Source of the DNA: Cytophagales bacterium
GTDB taxonomy: Bacteria; Bacteroidota; Bacteroidia; Cytophagales; Flammeovirgaceae
Length of the DNA stretch: 64,000 nucleotides
Assembly: GCA_025056215.1 (NCBI GenBank)
Contig: JANWWC010000004.1
Location: 124,001 to 188,000, forward strand
Direction: 5' to 3'
Part shown: positions 36,219 through 45,573 of the stretch, one piece after another
How positions within the stretch are numbered: the first letter of the stretch is position 1
How the letters are laid out: every line of letters begins with the position of its first letter
Translations under genes and position numbers: made by a program
Notes under the pieces: generated by a model
The model's database searches: none
Told to the model about the DNA's origin: nothing
The model's input: the letters and a program-made list of their open reading frames with translations, nothing else

Positions 36219-37610
36219 TTATGCGTTTGCTATTTCTTCTAATAATTTTGATAAGGAGCTTTTAGCGTCGCCAAAGAGCATCTTAGTTTTTTCTCCGTAA
36301 AATAATGGGTTTTCTATTCCTGCATAGCCAGTGCTCATGCTTCTTTTGAGAACAATGATGTTTTGGGCTAATTCTACATCTAAAATAGGCATTCCGTAAA
36401 TAGGGCTGTTTTTATCTTCTTTTGCTGCAGGATTGACGACGTCGTTGGCTCCTACTACTACCACTACATCTGTAGTAGGAAATTCTTTGTTAGCATCTTC
36501 GAGTTCTAACAGATTGTCATAACTTACATCGGCCTCTGCAAGCAATACGTTCATATGTCCAGGCATCCGCCCTGCTACAGGGTGAATAGCGTATTTTACA
36601 ACAACTCCCTCTGCTGTGAGAGCTTCCTCAATTTCGTGGCAGATATGTTGTGCTTGTGCAACTGCTAAGCCATATCCTGGAACGATAATAACTTTTTTAG
36701 CGTATTTGAGCATGATAGCTGCATCAGAAGGAGTGGTTTCGCGCACAGAGCCTTGGCGGGAGCTAATACTATTTCCATTTCCCCCAAAGCCGCCTATAAT
36801 TACATTCAACAAAGAGCGATTCATTGCCTTGCACATTAAAATGGTCAGAATAGTGCCTGAGGCTCCTACTAAAATACCTCCTACCACCATTATATAGCTG
36901 ATTTCTTTTGAAATTAAGCCTGCTAATGCCGCTGCAACGCCTGTGAGGGAGTTTAGTAAAGAGATAACGACAGGCATATCTCCTCCACCAATAGGGGTTA
37001 CAAACGTAATTCCATAAATTAAAGAAAGACCTACTTGTAAAAATACTAAGGTATAATTTAGAGTAGGTTGTAACATTAAGTATGCTGTGAGGCCTAACAA
37101 ACCAATGAGGAGTGCTAGATTTACAAAAATAGGAGCAGGAAGTTTAAAACTGTCTCGCAGGGAGCCATTAAGCTTTCCCCATGCGATGATGCTTCCTGTA
37201 AAAGAAACAGAACCAATAATAGAAGCAAACGAAGTAGTAAGAATTTGAGTGGTCGCTGGCGAGGTGTTGTCAGGATATTTTAGGAACTCTACTAATGCAA
37301 TGAACATTGAGCACGCTCCTCCTAATCCATTGAAAAGCGATACCATTTCGGGCATTGCTGTCATTTTGACTTTTATAGCTGAATAATAGCCTATAATAGA
37401 ACCTAAGATCATCGGAATGATAATCCACAAGTAATTGTTAAAAGAGTTTTCTAAGGGAGCGAAGGTTGCGACCAGTACTCCTATTCCCATGCCTGCCATA
37501 GCGTACTGATTTCCTCGCGTAGCACTTATAGGAGAGCTCAGTTTTTTTAGGCCCCACAAAAAACCTACGATACTTATCAAATACAAGATATCTGTTACTG
37601 TTTTCACCAC
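36219..37610 (-). CDS. pntB: NAD(P) transhydrogenase subunit beta
   Basis: Proton-translocating transhydrogenase beta subunit, which couples the proton gradient to NADPH formation. The 463-residue product has about eight to nine membrane helices and then the NADP-binding domain (VIIVPGYGLAVAQAQHICHEIEEAL, HPVAGRMPGHMNVLLAEADV, and VVVVGANDVVNPAAKEDKNSPIYGMP, each shortened here). pntA, the NAD-binding alpha subunit, is not next to it, so it must be elsewhere or lost. Confidence 0.96.
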   Translation of the reverse strand: MVKTVTDILYLISIVGFLWGLKKLSSPISATRGNQYAMAGMGIGVLVATFAPLENSFNNYLWIIIPMILGSIIGYYSAIKVKMTAMPEMVSLFNGLGGACSMFIALVEFLKYPDNTSPATTQILTTSFASIIGSVSFTGSIIAWGKLNGSLRDSFKLPAPIFVNLALLIGLLGLTAYLMLQPTLNYTLVFLQVGLSLIYGITFVTPIGGGDMPVVISLLNSLTGVAAALAGLISKEISYIMVVGGILVGASGTILTILMCKAMNRSLLNVIIGGFGGNGNSISSRQGSVRETTPSDAAIMLKYAKKVIIVPGYGLAVAQAQHICHEIEEALTAEGVVVKYAIHPVAGRMPGHMNVLLAEADVSYDNLLELEDANKEFPTTDVVVVVGANDVVNPAAKEDKNSPIYGMPILDVELAQNIIVLKRSMSTGYAGIENPLFYGEKTKMLFGDAKSSLSKLLEEIANA

Positions 37611-37736
37611 GATTTTTTTGTTTTAGTTGATTGTCAATTTTTTCACCAATAAACTGCTGAAACAATTTTAACGCGTAAAACTAAAATCTTATTTCATAGA
37701 ATCCAAAATTAATAAATCTCGCAAGAAAAGACCTTC

Positions 37737-38555
37737 TTACTCGTCTTTGGTAGAAAATCGAAACGGGAAAGTGAGAGGTTCTTCTGGAATTGTCACTTTA
37801 GAATGAACTAACTCCAAGTTGATATGGACTAAATTCCCTTGATGCTCGTACGTGAGTTCGCTTAGGCTTACGCTTGGAAAAAGTTGTTGAGCTACTTCTA
37901 TAAAGTCGCTATAGATAATAACGAGTTCTTTTTTGCTTTTTTTGTCGTTGATAATTGTTTTTTCAAGCTTTCCATTTGATTTGTTAATTACATTTTCGAT
38001 TTCGTATTTTTTCTTCTCGTTGATATATAAAGGATCGTCGTAGCGCTTGATTTTTTCCTTTATCTTATCAGAAAGAATAAATGTCTCGGCTTTTTCTTTG
38101 AGTTTGTCGGCGCTTGCAGCATTGATGAACAAGTTTCCTACGAAAATGGATTGTAAGATGTCAAAGTCAATATCGAAGTTCATTTTTTGAGAAATTTGTT
38201 TGAAATGGTAAGTGTAAAGCTTATTGTTTAAACGGTCGCTGATGAAAATAGAATCTATGGTGATAAGAATGCGCGCTCCTTCGATGCCCGTAGTATTTCG
38301 AAGTGAAATCCAAATTAGGCTGTCTTGCTTCAGTCGGATATCAGCGATGAGTTTTTGTTGCTCGTTGTTGGTAGTGAATTTTACTTTACTCTTAAGAGAA
38401 AGATACTCAAAATCAAAGTGTTGATATCGAAAGGGTTCTCCTTTTTGAACTACTTTGTTCATTATTGTTGCAGATTGTTTTTGAGAGCGACAAGCCACTA
38501 AACTTATCGTTGTACTTATCAGCAACCATTTTAAAAAGAAAGCTTTGATGTACAT
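37737..38555 (-). CDS. DUF4292 lipoprotein
   Basis: A 272-residue lipoprotein with lipobox SLVAC-R. The body begins FDFEYLSLKSKVKFTTNNEQQKL and is beta-rich, ending VTIPEEPLTFPFRFS. DUF4292 is Bacteroidetes-specific and its members resemble LolA/LolB-like outer-membrane lipoprotein-handling folds; the function is not established. Standalone gene, 126 bases upstream of pntB on the same strand, divergent from map. Confidence 0.85.
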   Translation of the reverse strand: MYIKAFFLKWLLISTTISLVACRSQKQSATIMNKVVQKGEPFRYQHFDFEYLSLKSKVKFTTNNEQQKLIADIRLKQDSLIWISLRNTTGIEGARILITIDSIFISDRLNNKLYTYHFKQISQKMNFDIDFDILQSIFVGNLFINAASADKLKEKAETFILSDKIKEKIKRYDDPLYINEKKKYEIENVINKSNGKLEKTIINDKKSKKELVIIYSDFIEVAQQLFPSVSLSELTYEHQGNLVHINLELVHSKVTIPEEPLTFPFRFSTKDE

Positions 38556-38622
38556 TAGTTTCTCGTTTTTAGGGTTTTACAATTTCATAATAGGGCACTT
38601 TTGATGTACAAAACATCAATCG

Positions 38623-38655
38623 TTTTGGAATCCAATAAAGTTCGATTCATATTTG
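38623..38655 (+). promoter_or_regulatory. Promoter candidate of the map-murE operon
   Basis: TTTTG (38623-38627), a 20-base spacer, then CATATTTG (38648-38655). Spacing is as expected for the Bacteroidetes consensus, with CA for TA in the -7 box. It lies 20 bases before the map ATG. Confidence 0.45.
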
Positions 38656-38674
38656 CTTGTCAAATTTAAGTATT

Positions 38675-39559
38675 ATGACGCGTCTTACGATTTACTACAA
38701 AACAAAAGAAGAAATCGAACTTATTCGAGAAAGTGCTCTACTAGTTTCTCGCACTTTGGGGTTAATTGCTGAAGAAATACAAGCAGGTATCACTACAGAG
38801 TATCTCGATAAATTAGCAGAAACTTTTATTCGCGATCACGGAGGAATTCCATCTTTTAAAGGATATGGAGGAAGAAACAAGAATAATCCTCAGAAGCCGT
38901 ATCCTGCAACGCTTTGCATTTCTATCAACGATGAAGTAGTTCACGGCATTCCAAGTAAACGCGTCATCAAAGAAGGAGATATTGTTTCTGTAGATTGTGG
39001 CGTGTACAAAAATGGGTTCCATGGCGACCATGCTTATACTTTTCCGATTGGGGATGTAAAACCTGAAGTCATGAAATTATTAGAAGTAACAAAAGAGTGT
39101 TTGTATATCGGAATTGCTCAAATGAAACCTGGAAATAGAATTTGTGACATTAGCTTAGCTATCCAAAGACATGCAGAAAAACATAAGTTTGGTGTTGTCA
39201 GAGAACTTTGCGGACATGGACTAGGAAAAAATCTTCACGAAATGCCTTCTGTCCCTAATCACGGAAGGGAAGTCAAAGATAAAATCAGTGAAGGAATGGT
39301 GTTAGCTATCGAACCGATGATAAATCTTAAAAATAGACATGTAAAAGAAAAATCTGATTTTTGGACTATTCATACGGTAGATGGACAGCCCTCGGCTCAC
39401 TACGAGCACGATGTAGCAATTTTGAACGGGAAAACGGAAATTCTTTCTACTTTTGATTTTATTTATGAAGCGCTTGCTAAAAAGCAGGGAAAGGCAAAGC
39501 CTGATATCAGCACACTAGAAGAAGCTCGTTTAATTGCTCAAAAATATAATTACAATTAA
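38675..39559 (+). CDS. map: Methionine aminopeptidase, type I
   Basis: Removes N-terminal Met from nascent proteins. The 294-residue product has the metal ligands in order: Asp in VSVDCGVYKNGFHGDHAYTF (two Asp), His in CGHGLGKNLHEMP, Glu in VLAIEPMI, and Glu in YEHDVAIL. I chose the ATG at 38675 (MTRLTIYYKTKEEIEL), the family start; a longer frame begins at a TTG. C-terminal residues after about 265 form a short extension. Two bases before murE, so the two are co-transcribed. Confidence 0.96.
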   Translation: MTRLTIYYKTKEEIELIRESALLVSRTLGLIAEEIQAGITTEYLDKLAETFIRDHGGIPSFKGYGGRNKNNPQKPYPATLCISINDEVVHGIPSKRVIKEGDIVSVDCGVYKNGFHGDHAYTFPIGDVKPEVMKLLEVTKECLYIGIAQMKPGNRICDISLAIQRHAEKHKFGVVRELCGHGLGKNLHEMPSVPNHGREVKDKISEGMVLAIEPMINLKNRHVKEKSDFWTIHTVDGQPSAHYEHDVAILNGKTEILSTFDFIYEALAKKQGKAKPDISTLEEARLIAQKYNYN

Positions 39560-39561
39560 TT

Positions 39562-41025
39562 ATGACTCAACTCGATACGCTTTTGAGCTCAGTTTCTGTA
39601 TTGAAAATTGTCGGAACGACTCAAAAAATGATTTCTTCTGTTGTTTTTGACTCTCGTAAAGTAGAAAAGGAAGCTATTTTTGTAGCCATACGGGGAACTC
39701 AAACCGACGGACACTATTATATCTCTTCGGCTATTGAAAAAGGAGCGACAGTTGTTGTTTGCGAAGAACTTCCTTCTGTTTTCGATAAAAATGTTACGTA
39801 TGTTCAAACATCTAATTCGCAAATAGCGTTAGGAAAGATCGCTTCTGCTTTCTATGGACATCCTTCGGAAGCTCTTAGAGTAGTGGCGGTTACAGGTACT
39901 AATGGCAAAACTACTACTGTTACTTTGCTCTACAGGCTTTTTACTTCTTTAGGCTATCGCTGTGGATTGATTTCTACAGTAGAAAACCGCATAGGAGAAA
40001 AGGTTTACCCTGCTCAAATGACTACGCCAGACGCTCTTACTTTGCAACAACTTTTTGCTGAAATGAAGGAACAACAATGTTCGCATTGTTTTATGGAGGC
40101 GAGTTCGCATGCTATCCACCAAAATCGTTTGGCAGGAGTGAAACTCGAAGGCGCCGTTTTTACCAATATTACCCATGACCATCTAGATTATCACAAAACT
40201 TTTGAAAACTATATCGCAGCTAAAAAAAAACTATTTGACGAGCTACCTAAAGATGCTTTTGCGTTGGTCAATGTAGATGATAAACGCGGCAGAGTGATGT
40301 TGCAAAATTGTCAAGCAAGCATACAAAAGACTTTCGCTCTCAAAAATCCCGCAGATTTCAAAGGAAAGGTACTCACAAATTCGTTCGATGGCTTGCAGAT
40401 AGAAATAAATGGAACGCCTGTTTGGTTTCGCTTAATAGGAGAATTTAATGCGTATAACTTGTTAGGAATTTATGGAACTGCTATCTTATTAGAAGAAGAT
40501 GCTAACAAGATTTTGTTACATCTTTCGCAACTTTCTTCTGCTAATGGTCGATTTGAAAAAATTACATCCTCCAATGGCATTCATGCTATTGTAGATTATG
40601 CTCATACTCCTGATGCTTTACAAAATGTTTTAGAAACTATCTACGCAATTCGAAAAGGGAAAGAGAGAATTATTACTGTAGTCGGTTGTGGCGGAGAACG
40701 CGACAAAGCCAAGAGACCTATGATGGCAAAAATTGCAGCGCAATATTCTGACAAAGTGTTTTTAACGGCCGATAATCCGCGCTCTGAAGAAGTGATGGAA
40801 ATTATTTCTCAAATGTATGAAGGGCTTACTACGTTTGCAATGCGAGAAAAAACTGTTATCGAGCCCGATAGAGCCAAGGCTATTCAACAAGCTATTCGAA
40901 TGGCAAATCCTGGCGATATGGTGCTCATCGCAGGAAAAGGGCATGAAAGTTACCAAGAAATAAAAGGCATAAAATATCCTTTTTCTGATAAAGAAGAGGT
41001 GATAAAAAATTTTAGCTCATTATAA
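39562..41025 (+). CDS. murE: UDP-MurNAc-L-Ala-D-Glu:meso-DAP ligase
   Basis: Adds the third residue to the peptidoglycan stem peptide. The 487-residue product has the Mur ligase P-loop TGTNGKTTTV, the GRFEK region, and the DNPR motif (LTADNPRSEE), which is diagnostic of meso-diaminopimelate-specific MurE rather than lysine-adding enzymes. It starts 2 bases after map. No other mur genes are adjacent, so it is outside a dcw cluster. Confidence 0.96.
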   Translation: MTQLDTLLSSVSVLKIVGTTQKMISSVVFDSRKVEKEAIFVAIRGTQTDGHYYISSAIEKGATVVVCEELPSVFDKNVTYVQTSNSQIALGKIASAFYGHPSEALRVVAVTGTNGKTTTVTLLYRLFTSLGYRCGLISTVENRIGEKVYPAQMTTPDALTLQQLFAEMKEQQCSHCFMEASSHAIHQNRLAGVKLEGAVFTNITHDHLDYHKTFENYIAAKKKLFDELPKDAFALVNVDDKRGRVMLQNCQASIQKTFALKNPADFKGKVLTNSFDGLQIEINGTPVWFRLIGEFNAYNLLGIYGTAILLEEDANKILLHLSQLSSANGRFEKITSSNGIHAIVDYAHTPDALQNVLETIYAIRKGKERIITVVGCGGERDKAKRPMMAKIAAQYSDKVFLTADNPRSEEVMEIISQMYEGLTTFAMREKTVIEPDRAKAIQQAIRMANPGDMVLIAGKGHESYQEIKGIKYPFSDKEEVIKNFSSL

Positions 41026-41099
41026 TCTTGAATTTGTGAAGCTTTGTTCAAACTTATAACGCTTTTTGTTGGTTTGTAAGTTAAAACAAAGGGAATACA

Positions 41100-42209
41100 A
41101 TGAGCAAAAACGGCAGAGTATTGGTAGCGATGAGCGGCGGAATAGATAGCTCTTTAACTGCTGTCTTATTGCACGAGCAAGGCTACGAAGTGATTGGCAT
41201 GACAATGAAAACGTGGGATTATGCTTCCTCGGGTGGCACTAAAAAAGAAACAGGCTGTTGTAGTCTCGATTCTATCAACGATGCGCGAGATATTGCTGTT
41301 TCTTTGGGTTTCCCTCACTATATTTTAGATATTCGAGAAGAATTTGGAGATTATGTAATCAATTACTTTACAGAAGAATATTTAAATGGCAGGACACCTA
41401 ATCCTTGCGTGTTGTGTAATACCCATATCAAATGGGATGCTCTCTTAAGGAGAGCCGATAAACTCGATTGTGAGTGGATTGCAACAGGGCATTATGCGAA
41501 TGTAAGAAAACATACAAATGGGCGCTATGTAATTTCTAAAGGTGTTGACCTTCAAAAAGACCAATCTTATGTCCTTTGGGGTGTTTCTCAACAAAGTCTT
41601 GCGCGAACGCTGCTTCCGTTAGGTAAATTTAAAAAAACTGAAATCCGACAAATGGCACAAGAACGCGGATTTACTGAGCTCGTCAAAAAATCAGAATCTT
41701 ATGAAATTTGCTTTGTGCCAGATAACGATTACCGAGGGTTTTTGAAAAGGCGAGTCGCTGGCTTAGAGCAAAAAGTAGCAGGAGGAAATTTTGTACTCAC
41801 CGATGGTACGATTGTAGGAAAGCATGAAGGTTATCCTTTCTATACAATCGGGCAACGAAAAGGACTTGGAATCGCCCTAGGGTATCCTGTTTTTGTGAAA
41901 GAAATTCGCAAAGAAACCAATGAAGTAGTGCTTGGAAGAGATACGGATTTGTATCAGGATAGCATGATTGTAGACAAACTCACCATGGGCAAGTACGAAA
42001 ATCTTATCGGAATGCCCACAGAGACTATCACCAAAATACGATACAACGACGAAGGTACTCCTGCACTCATTGAGCAATTTGAAGAAGGCTATATGCGCGT
42101 ATATTTTCATAAGCCGGTTAGGGCCATTGCACCAGGACAAGCTGCTGTTTTTTATGAAGGCGATGATGTGATTGGAGGAGGATGGATCCATTCAGGATAT
42201 AATCGTTGA
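41100..42209 (+). CDS. mnmA: tRNA-specific 2-thiouridylase MnmA
   Basis: Thiolates U34 of Lys, Glu and Gln tRNAs. The 369-residue product has the PP-loop SGGIDSS, a catalytic Cys in NPCVLCN, a second in SYEICFVPDNDYRGF, and the C-terminal beta domain (VFVKEIRKETNEVVLGRD, VRAIAPGQAAVFYEGD). Start at 41100 is the normal one. A 300-base gap follows to valS. Confidence 0.96.
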   Translation: MSKNGRVLVAMSGGIDSSLTAVLLHEQGYEVIGMTMKTWDYASSGGTKKETGCCSLDSINDARDIAVSLGFPHYILDIREEFGDYVINYFTEEYLNGRTPNPCVLCNTHIKWDALLRRADKLDCEWIATGHYANVRKHTNGRYVISKGVDLQKDQSYVLWGVSQQSLARTLLPLGKFKKTEIRQMAQERGFTELVKKSESYEICFVPDNDYRGFLKRRVAGLEQKVAGGNFVLTDGTIVGKHEGYPFYTIGQRKGLGIALGYPVFVKEIRKETNEVVLGRDTDLYQDSMIVDKLTMGKYENLIGMPTETITKIRYNDEGTPALIEQFEEGYMRVYFHKPVRAIAPGQAAVFYEGDDVIGGGWIHSGYNR

Positions 42210-42509
42210 AGCAACTTTTCAGTTTTTGTTAATTATTTATTTTGGTTTTCGTGGTCTTGCACAATTTTATCATTTCTTTTTACAAACGTTTGATTATTGA
42301 TGCTTATGAATTTTTAATCTCCAAATCTCTTTTTATAATTGCATTATCAACCATTCGAATTGAATGAGTTGATGTATCTTCGGGGAATCCTGAGATCATA
42401 TGGATAATTTCATTGGAAAATAACTTGAAAAAACCGCCTTTGCGTTGTGAAGACGGTTTTTTTGTTTTTTAGTACTAACTTTGCGTTTACGTATCCAAAT
42501 TATGATTCA
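42210..42509 (+). other. 300-base intergenic stretch between mnmA and valS
   Basis: No gene on either strand that I would defend. It contains an intrinsic-terminator-like hairpin at 42427-42470 and, just after it, a TAACTTTG -7-like element (42476-42483) ahead of the valS ATG. A short - strand open frame (42304-42399) is discussed among the rejected items. Confidence 0.6.
42427..42470 (+). terminator. Hairpin plus T-run before valS
   Basis: GAAAAAACCGCCTT (42427-42440) pairs with AAGACGGTTTTTTT (42450-42463) with one C/A mismatch, followed by GTTTTTT. It is placed to end mnmA transcription; the valS ATG is 40 bases past its end, so a role as a valS leader attenuator cannot be excluded. Confidence 0.7.
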
Positions 42510-45161
42510 ATGGAGATTGCTAAAACATACAATCCTGCTCAGGTAGAAGATAAATGGTATGCTTATTGGATAAAGCACAAATTTTTTGCATCTAAACCTA
42601 ATCCTGCTAAAAAACCTTATACGGTTGTAATTCCCCCTCCGAATATCACTGGAGTTTTGCACATGGGGCATATGCTCAACAACACAATTCAAGATGTACT
42701 TGTAAGAAGAAAGCGCATGCAAGGTTTTGAAGCTTGTTGGGTGCCAGGGACAGACCATGCTTCTATCGCTACAGAAGCAAAAGTTGTCAAAATGCTAAAA
42801 GAAGAGAAAAACATAGATAAAAAAGACCTCACCAGAGAAGAATTTCTTCGGTATGCTTGGGAGTGGAAAGAAAAATATGGGGGTATTATTTTGAAGCAAC
42901 TCGAAAAACTCGGTGCCAGTTGTGATTGGAACCGCACTCGCTTTACGATGGAGGAAAAGCTGTCGGCAGCTGTGATTCGTGTTTTTGTCGATTTATACAA
43001 AAAAGGGTATATCTATCGTGGAATTCGCATGGTGAACTGGGATCCACAAGGAAAAACAGCGCTTTCCGACGAGGAAGTAATTTTTAAAGAGACGCGTTCC
43101 AAATTGTATTACGTGAAATATCCACTCGTTGATTCTACTGATTATTTGGTAATAGCCACTACACGCCCAGAAACTATTATGGGAGATGTAGCCGTTTGTG
43201 TAAACCCTTCTGATGAAAGATATCAACGATTTATAGGAAAAGAGGTAATTGTGCCGATTGTGAACCGAAAAGTGCCCATCATTGCAGATAATTACGTAGA
43301 TATGTCGTTCGGCACAGGTTGTTTAAAAATTACACCCGCCCATGACCCAGCAGATTATGAAATAGGCTTGCGACACCAACTCCCCTCTATCGATGTGATT
43401 ACAGAAGACGGTAAAATAAGCTCTCAGGCTGGCATTTTCGTCGGAGAAGACCGCTTCAAAGCCCGGAAACTTATGATACAAGCAATAGAAGAAGCTGGAT
43501 TGTTAGAAAAAATCGAAGAAATTACTCACAATGTAGGTTATTCTGAGCGAACTGATGCCGTAATCGAGCCCAAACTTTCTACTCAATGGTTTGTAAAAAT
43601 GAAAGAACTCATCAAACCAGCTTGGGAGAATGTCATGAATGATAACATACGTTTGCATCCTGAAAAGTTTAAAAACATGTATAACCATTGGATGGAAAAC
43701 GTAAAAGATTGGTGTATCTCAAGGCAACTTTGGTGGGGGCAGCGAATCCCGGCTTATTATCTACCTGATGGGAGGTTTGTAGTAGCTGAAACACTGGAAG
43801 AAGCCTTCGAACAAGCAAAACTTTTGCCTAATTTACCAGAAAATTTCTCAAAAGAGGATCTCCGCCAAGATGAAGATGTGTTAGATACGTGGTTTAGTTC
43901 TTGGCTTTGGCCTATTTCCGTATTCGACGGTTTTGAAGATTATAATCCTCAAACTGGAAAAATTGAGATTCGTCCTAATTCAGACTTAGCATATTATTAC
44001 CCTACTGATGATTTAGTAACGGCACCCGAAATTTTATTCTTTTGGGTAGCGCGCATGATTATGGCTGGCTATGAATACATCGGAGAAAAACCCTTTAAAA
44101 ATGTATATTTGACAGGAATTGTTCGCGATAAGCTAAGACGCAAAATGTCTAAATCGCTAGGCAATTCTCCAGATCCTCTCGACCTGATTGCAAAATACGG
44201 CGCTGACGCTGTTAGAACAGGAATGTTATTCTCCTCGCCAGCAGGAAACGATTTGCTTTACGACGAAAAGTTAGTAGAACAGGGCAGAAATTTTTGCAAC
44301 AAAATTTGGAATGCTTTCCGACTAATCAAAAGTTGGAAGACAAGTGAAGATACCCCGCAACTTCCTCAAGCGGTGAGTTGGTTTGAAGCTAAATTGCATC
44401 GCGCTTATACAGAATTAGAAAAGGCCTATGAAGAGTACCGCCTTTCTGATGCATTGATGATAGTGTATAAACTCATTTGGGACGACTTTTGCTCTTGGTA
44501 TTTAGAAATGATAAAGCCTGAGTTTGGTCGGCCTATTCATTCTAATCTTTATCAATCTACCATTTTCTTTTTTGAATCGCTTTGTTTGCTGCTTCACCCG
44601 TTTATGCCTTTCATTACTGAAGAAATTTGGCAGCATCTTCAGAATCGCGTCGAAGGAGAATCAATTTGTAAAGCTGCTTATCCTCATTTTGTAGTTTCAC
44701 CTCAAGAAGAAAACATTTTGAAGGAAGGTGAAATACTAACAGAACTTATCACTCATATAAGGAATGTGAGAAACACCAAAGGAATTTCACCTAAACAGCA
44801 TCTTGAACTTACCATTAAAACAACACAGCCTAAGTTTTATGAATGGTATGAACCTATTATTAAGAGAATGGCGAACATTTCTGCAATGCATTTTTCCTTA
44901 GAGTCAGTTCCAAATGCAGTAACTTTTGTAATAAAATCTGATGAGTTCTTTTTGCCTATCCCGTCAAATCTTGAACAGGAGCGCGAGCAGCTTCTTAAAG
45001 AGTTAGAATATATGAAAGGATTTAAAAATTCCGTGCTTCAAAAACTTTCTAATGAAAAATTTATGAGTAGCGCTCCTACTAATGTGATTGAAAGAGAAAA
45101 ACAAAAACTTCTCGATGCTGAAGCTAAAATTGCAGCTCTCGAAAAAGCTTTGTTTTCCTAA
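42510..45161 (+). CDS. valS: Valyl-tRNA synthetase
   Basis: Class I aminoacyl-tRNA synthetase. The 883-residue product has the HIGH-like motif HMGHML, TDHASIATE, the editing domain (TTRPETIMGDVAV), the KMSKS motif RKMSKSLGNSPDP, an anticodon-binding helical domain and the C-terminal coiled coil (about 815-883). I chose the ATG at 42510 (MEIAKTYNPAQVEDKWY), the usual family start, because the longer frame begins inside the terminator hairpin. Confidence 0.97.
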   Translation: MEIAKTYNPAQVEDKWYAYWIKHKFFASKPNPAKKPYTVVIPPPNITGVLHMGHMLNNTIQDVLVRRKRMQGFEACWVPGTDHASIATEAKVVKMLKEEKNIDKKDLTREEFLRYAWEWKEKYGGIILKQLEKLGASCDWNRTRFTMEEKLSAAVIRVFVDLYKKGYIYRGIRMVNWDPQGKTALSDEEVIFKETRSKLYYVKYPLVDSTDYLVIATTRPETIMGDVAVCVNPSDERYQRFIGKEVIVPIVNRKVPIIADNYVDMSFGTGCLKITPAHDPADYEIGLRHQLPSIDVITEDGKISSQAGIFVGEDRFKARKLMIQAIEEAGLLEKIEEITHNVGYSERTDAVIEPKLSTQWFVKMKELIKPAWENVMNDNIRLHPEKFKNMYNHWMENVKDWCISRQLWWGQRIPAYYLPDGRFVVAETLEEAFEQAKLLPNLPENFSKEDLRQDEDVLDTWFSSWLWPISVFDGFEDYNPQTGKIEIRPNSDLAYYYPTDDLVTAPEILFFWVARMIMAGYEYIGEKPFKNVYLTGIVRDKLRRKMSKSLGNSPDPLDLIAKYGADAVRTGMLFSSPAGNDLLYDEKLVEQGRNFCNKIWNAFRLIKSWKTSEDTPQLPQAVSWFEAKLHRAYTELEKAYEEYRLSDALMIVYKLIWDDFCSWYLEMIKPEFGRPIHSNLYQSTIFFFESLCLLLHPFMPFITEEIWQHLQNRVEGESICKAAYPHFVVSPQEENILKEGEILTELITHIRNVRNTKGISPKQHLELTIKTTQPKFYEWYEPIIKRMANISAMHFSLESVPNAVTFVIKSDEFFLPIPSNLEQEREQLLKELEYMKGFKNSVLQKLSNEKFMSSAPTNVIEREKQKLLDAEAKIAALEKALFS

Positions 45162-45195
45162 AATTACTTGATAAAAAAATTTCATGAAAGCCAAT

Positions 45196-45221
45196 CGCTG
45201 CAAACCAAAGCAGCGTTTTTT
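45196..45221 (+). terminator. Terminator of valS
   Basis: CGCTGC (45196-45201), an 8-base loop, GCAGCG (45210-45215), then TTTTTT. It begins 35 bases after the valS stop. Confidence 0.8.
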
Positions 45222-45573
45222 GTTCTATATAAAAAAATTTTTATTTGTCAATACCGTTATTTTTATAAATCAAAAAAATGTTAATATAAGTTAATTCGAA
45301 AAAGCAATTTTATTTGCTTTATTGAGCATTTAAATCGTTTGATTTGGAATTAACTTTGATTTTTAGTTTAAAAATCAAAATAAAATTATAAAAAAAGTGA
45401 TTTTTAAATAATTTTAACTTTTCAAAAAATTATAATATATTTCATCTTAACTAAGATTTTTAACAAAAAATTAACATAAATAATTTTGAATATATTCGTA
45501 TAACCGATTAAGTTTGTATTGTGATTTAGCAATAAATCATACAACAAAGTATAAAACATAATTCTTTTCAACC
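45222..45573 (+). other. AT-rich upstream region of the two-repeat secreted protein
   Basis: About 350 bases, very AT-rich, with no credible gene. It holds two short perfect inverted repeats, AAAGCAA/TTGCTTT (45301-45320) and GATTTTT/AAAAATC (45358-45376), a TAACTTTG -7-like element (45351-45358), and the clear promoter at 45484-45516. Confidence 0.6.
45484..45516 (+). promoter_or_regulatory. Promoter of the two-repeat secreted protein gene
   Basis: TTTTG (45484-45488), a 20-base spacer, TAAGTTTG (45509-45516): a very good match to the Bacteroidetes TTTG-N19/20-TAnnTTTG promoter. It leaves an untranslated leader of roughly 50 bases before the ATG at 45574. Confidence 0.65.

Noticed and set aside
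42304-42399. Short - strand open frame (about 31 residues from the first Met) in the mnmA-valS gap
   Set aside because: The residue composition looks protein-like, but it is short, its open frame runs into the terminator hairpin, and it has no recognisable family or promoter. Chance is likely in this base composition; a tblastn search would decide.
42427-42509. T-box-like leader of valS
   Set aside because: The hairpin looks like an ordinary terminator; there is no recognisable T-box sequence, and T-boxes are mainly found in Firmicutes.
45222-45573. AT-rich segment as a mobile element or transferred island
   Set aside because: No transposase, integrase or terminal repeats; the short inverted repeats and promoter fit a normal upstream region.
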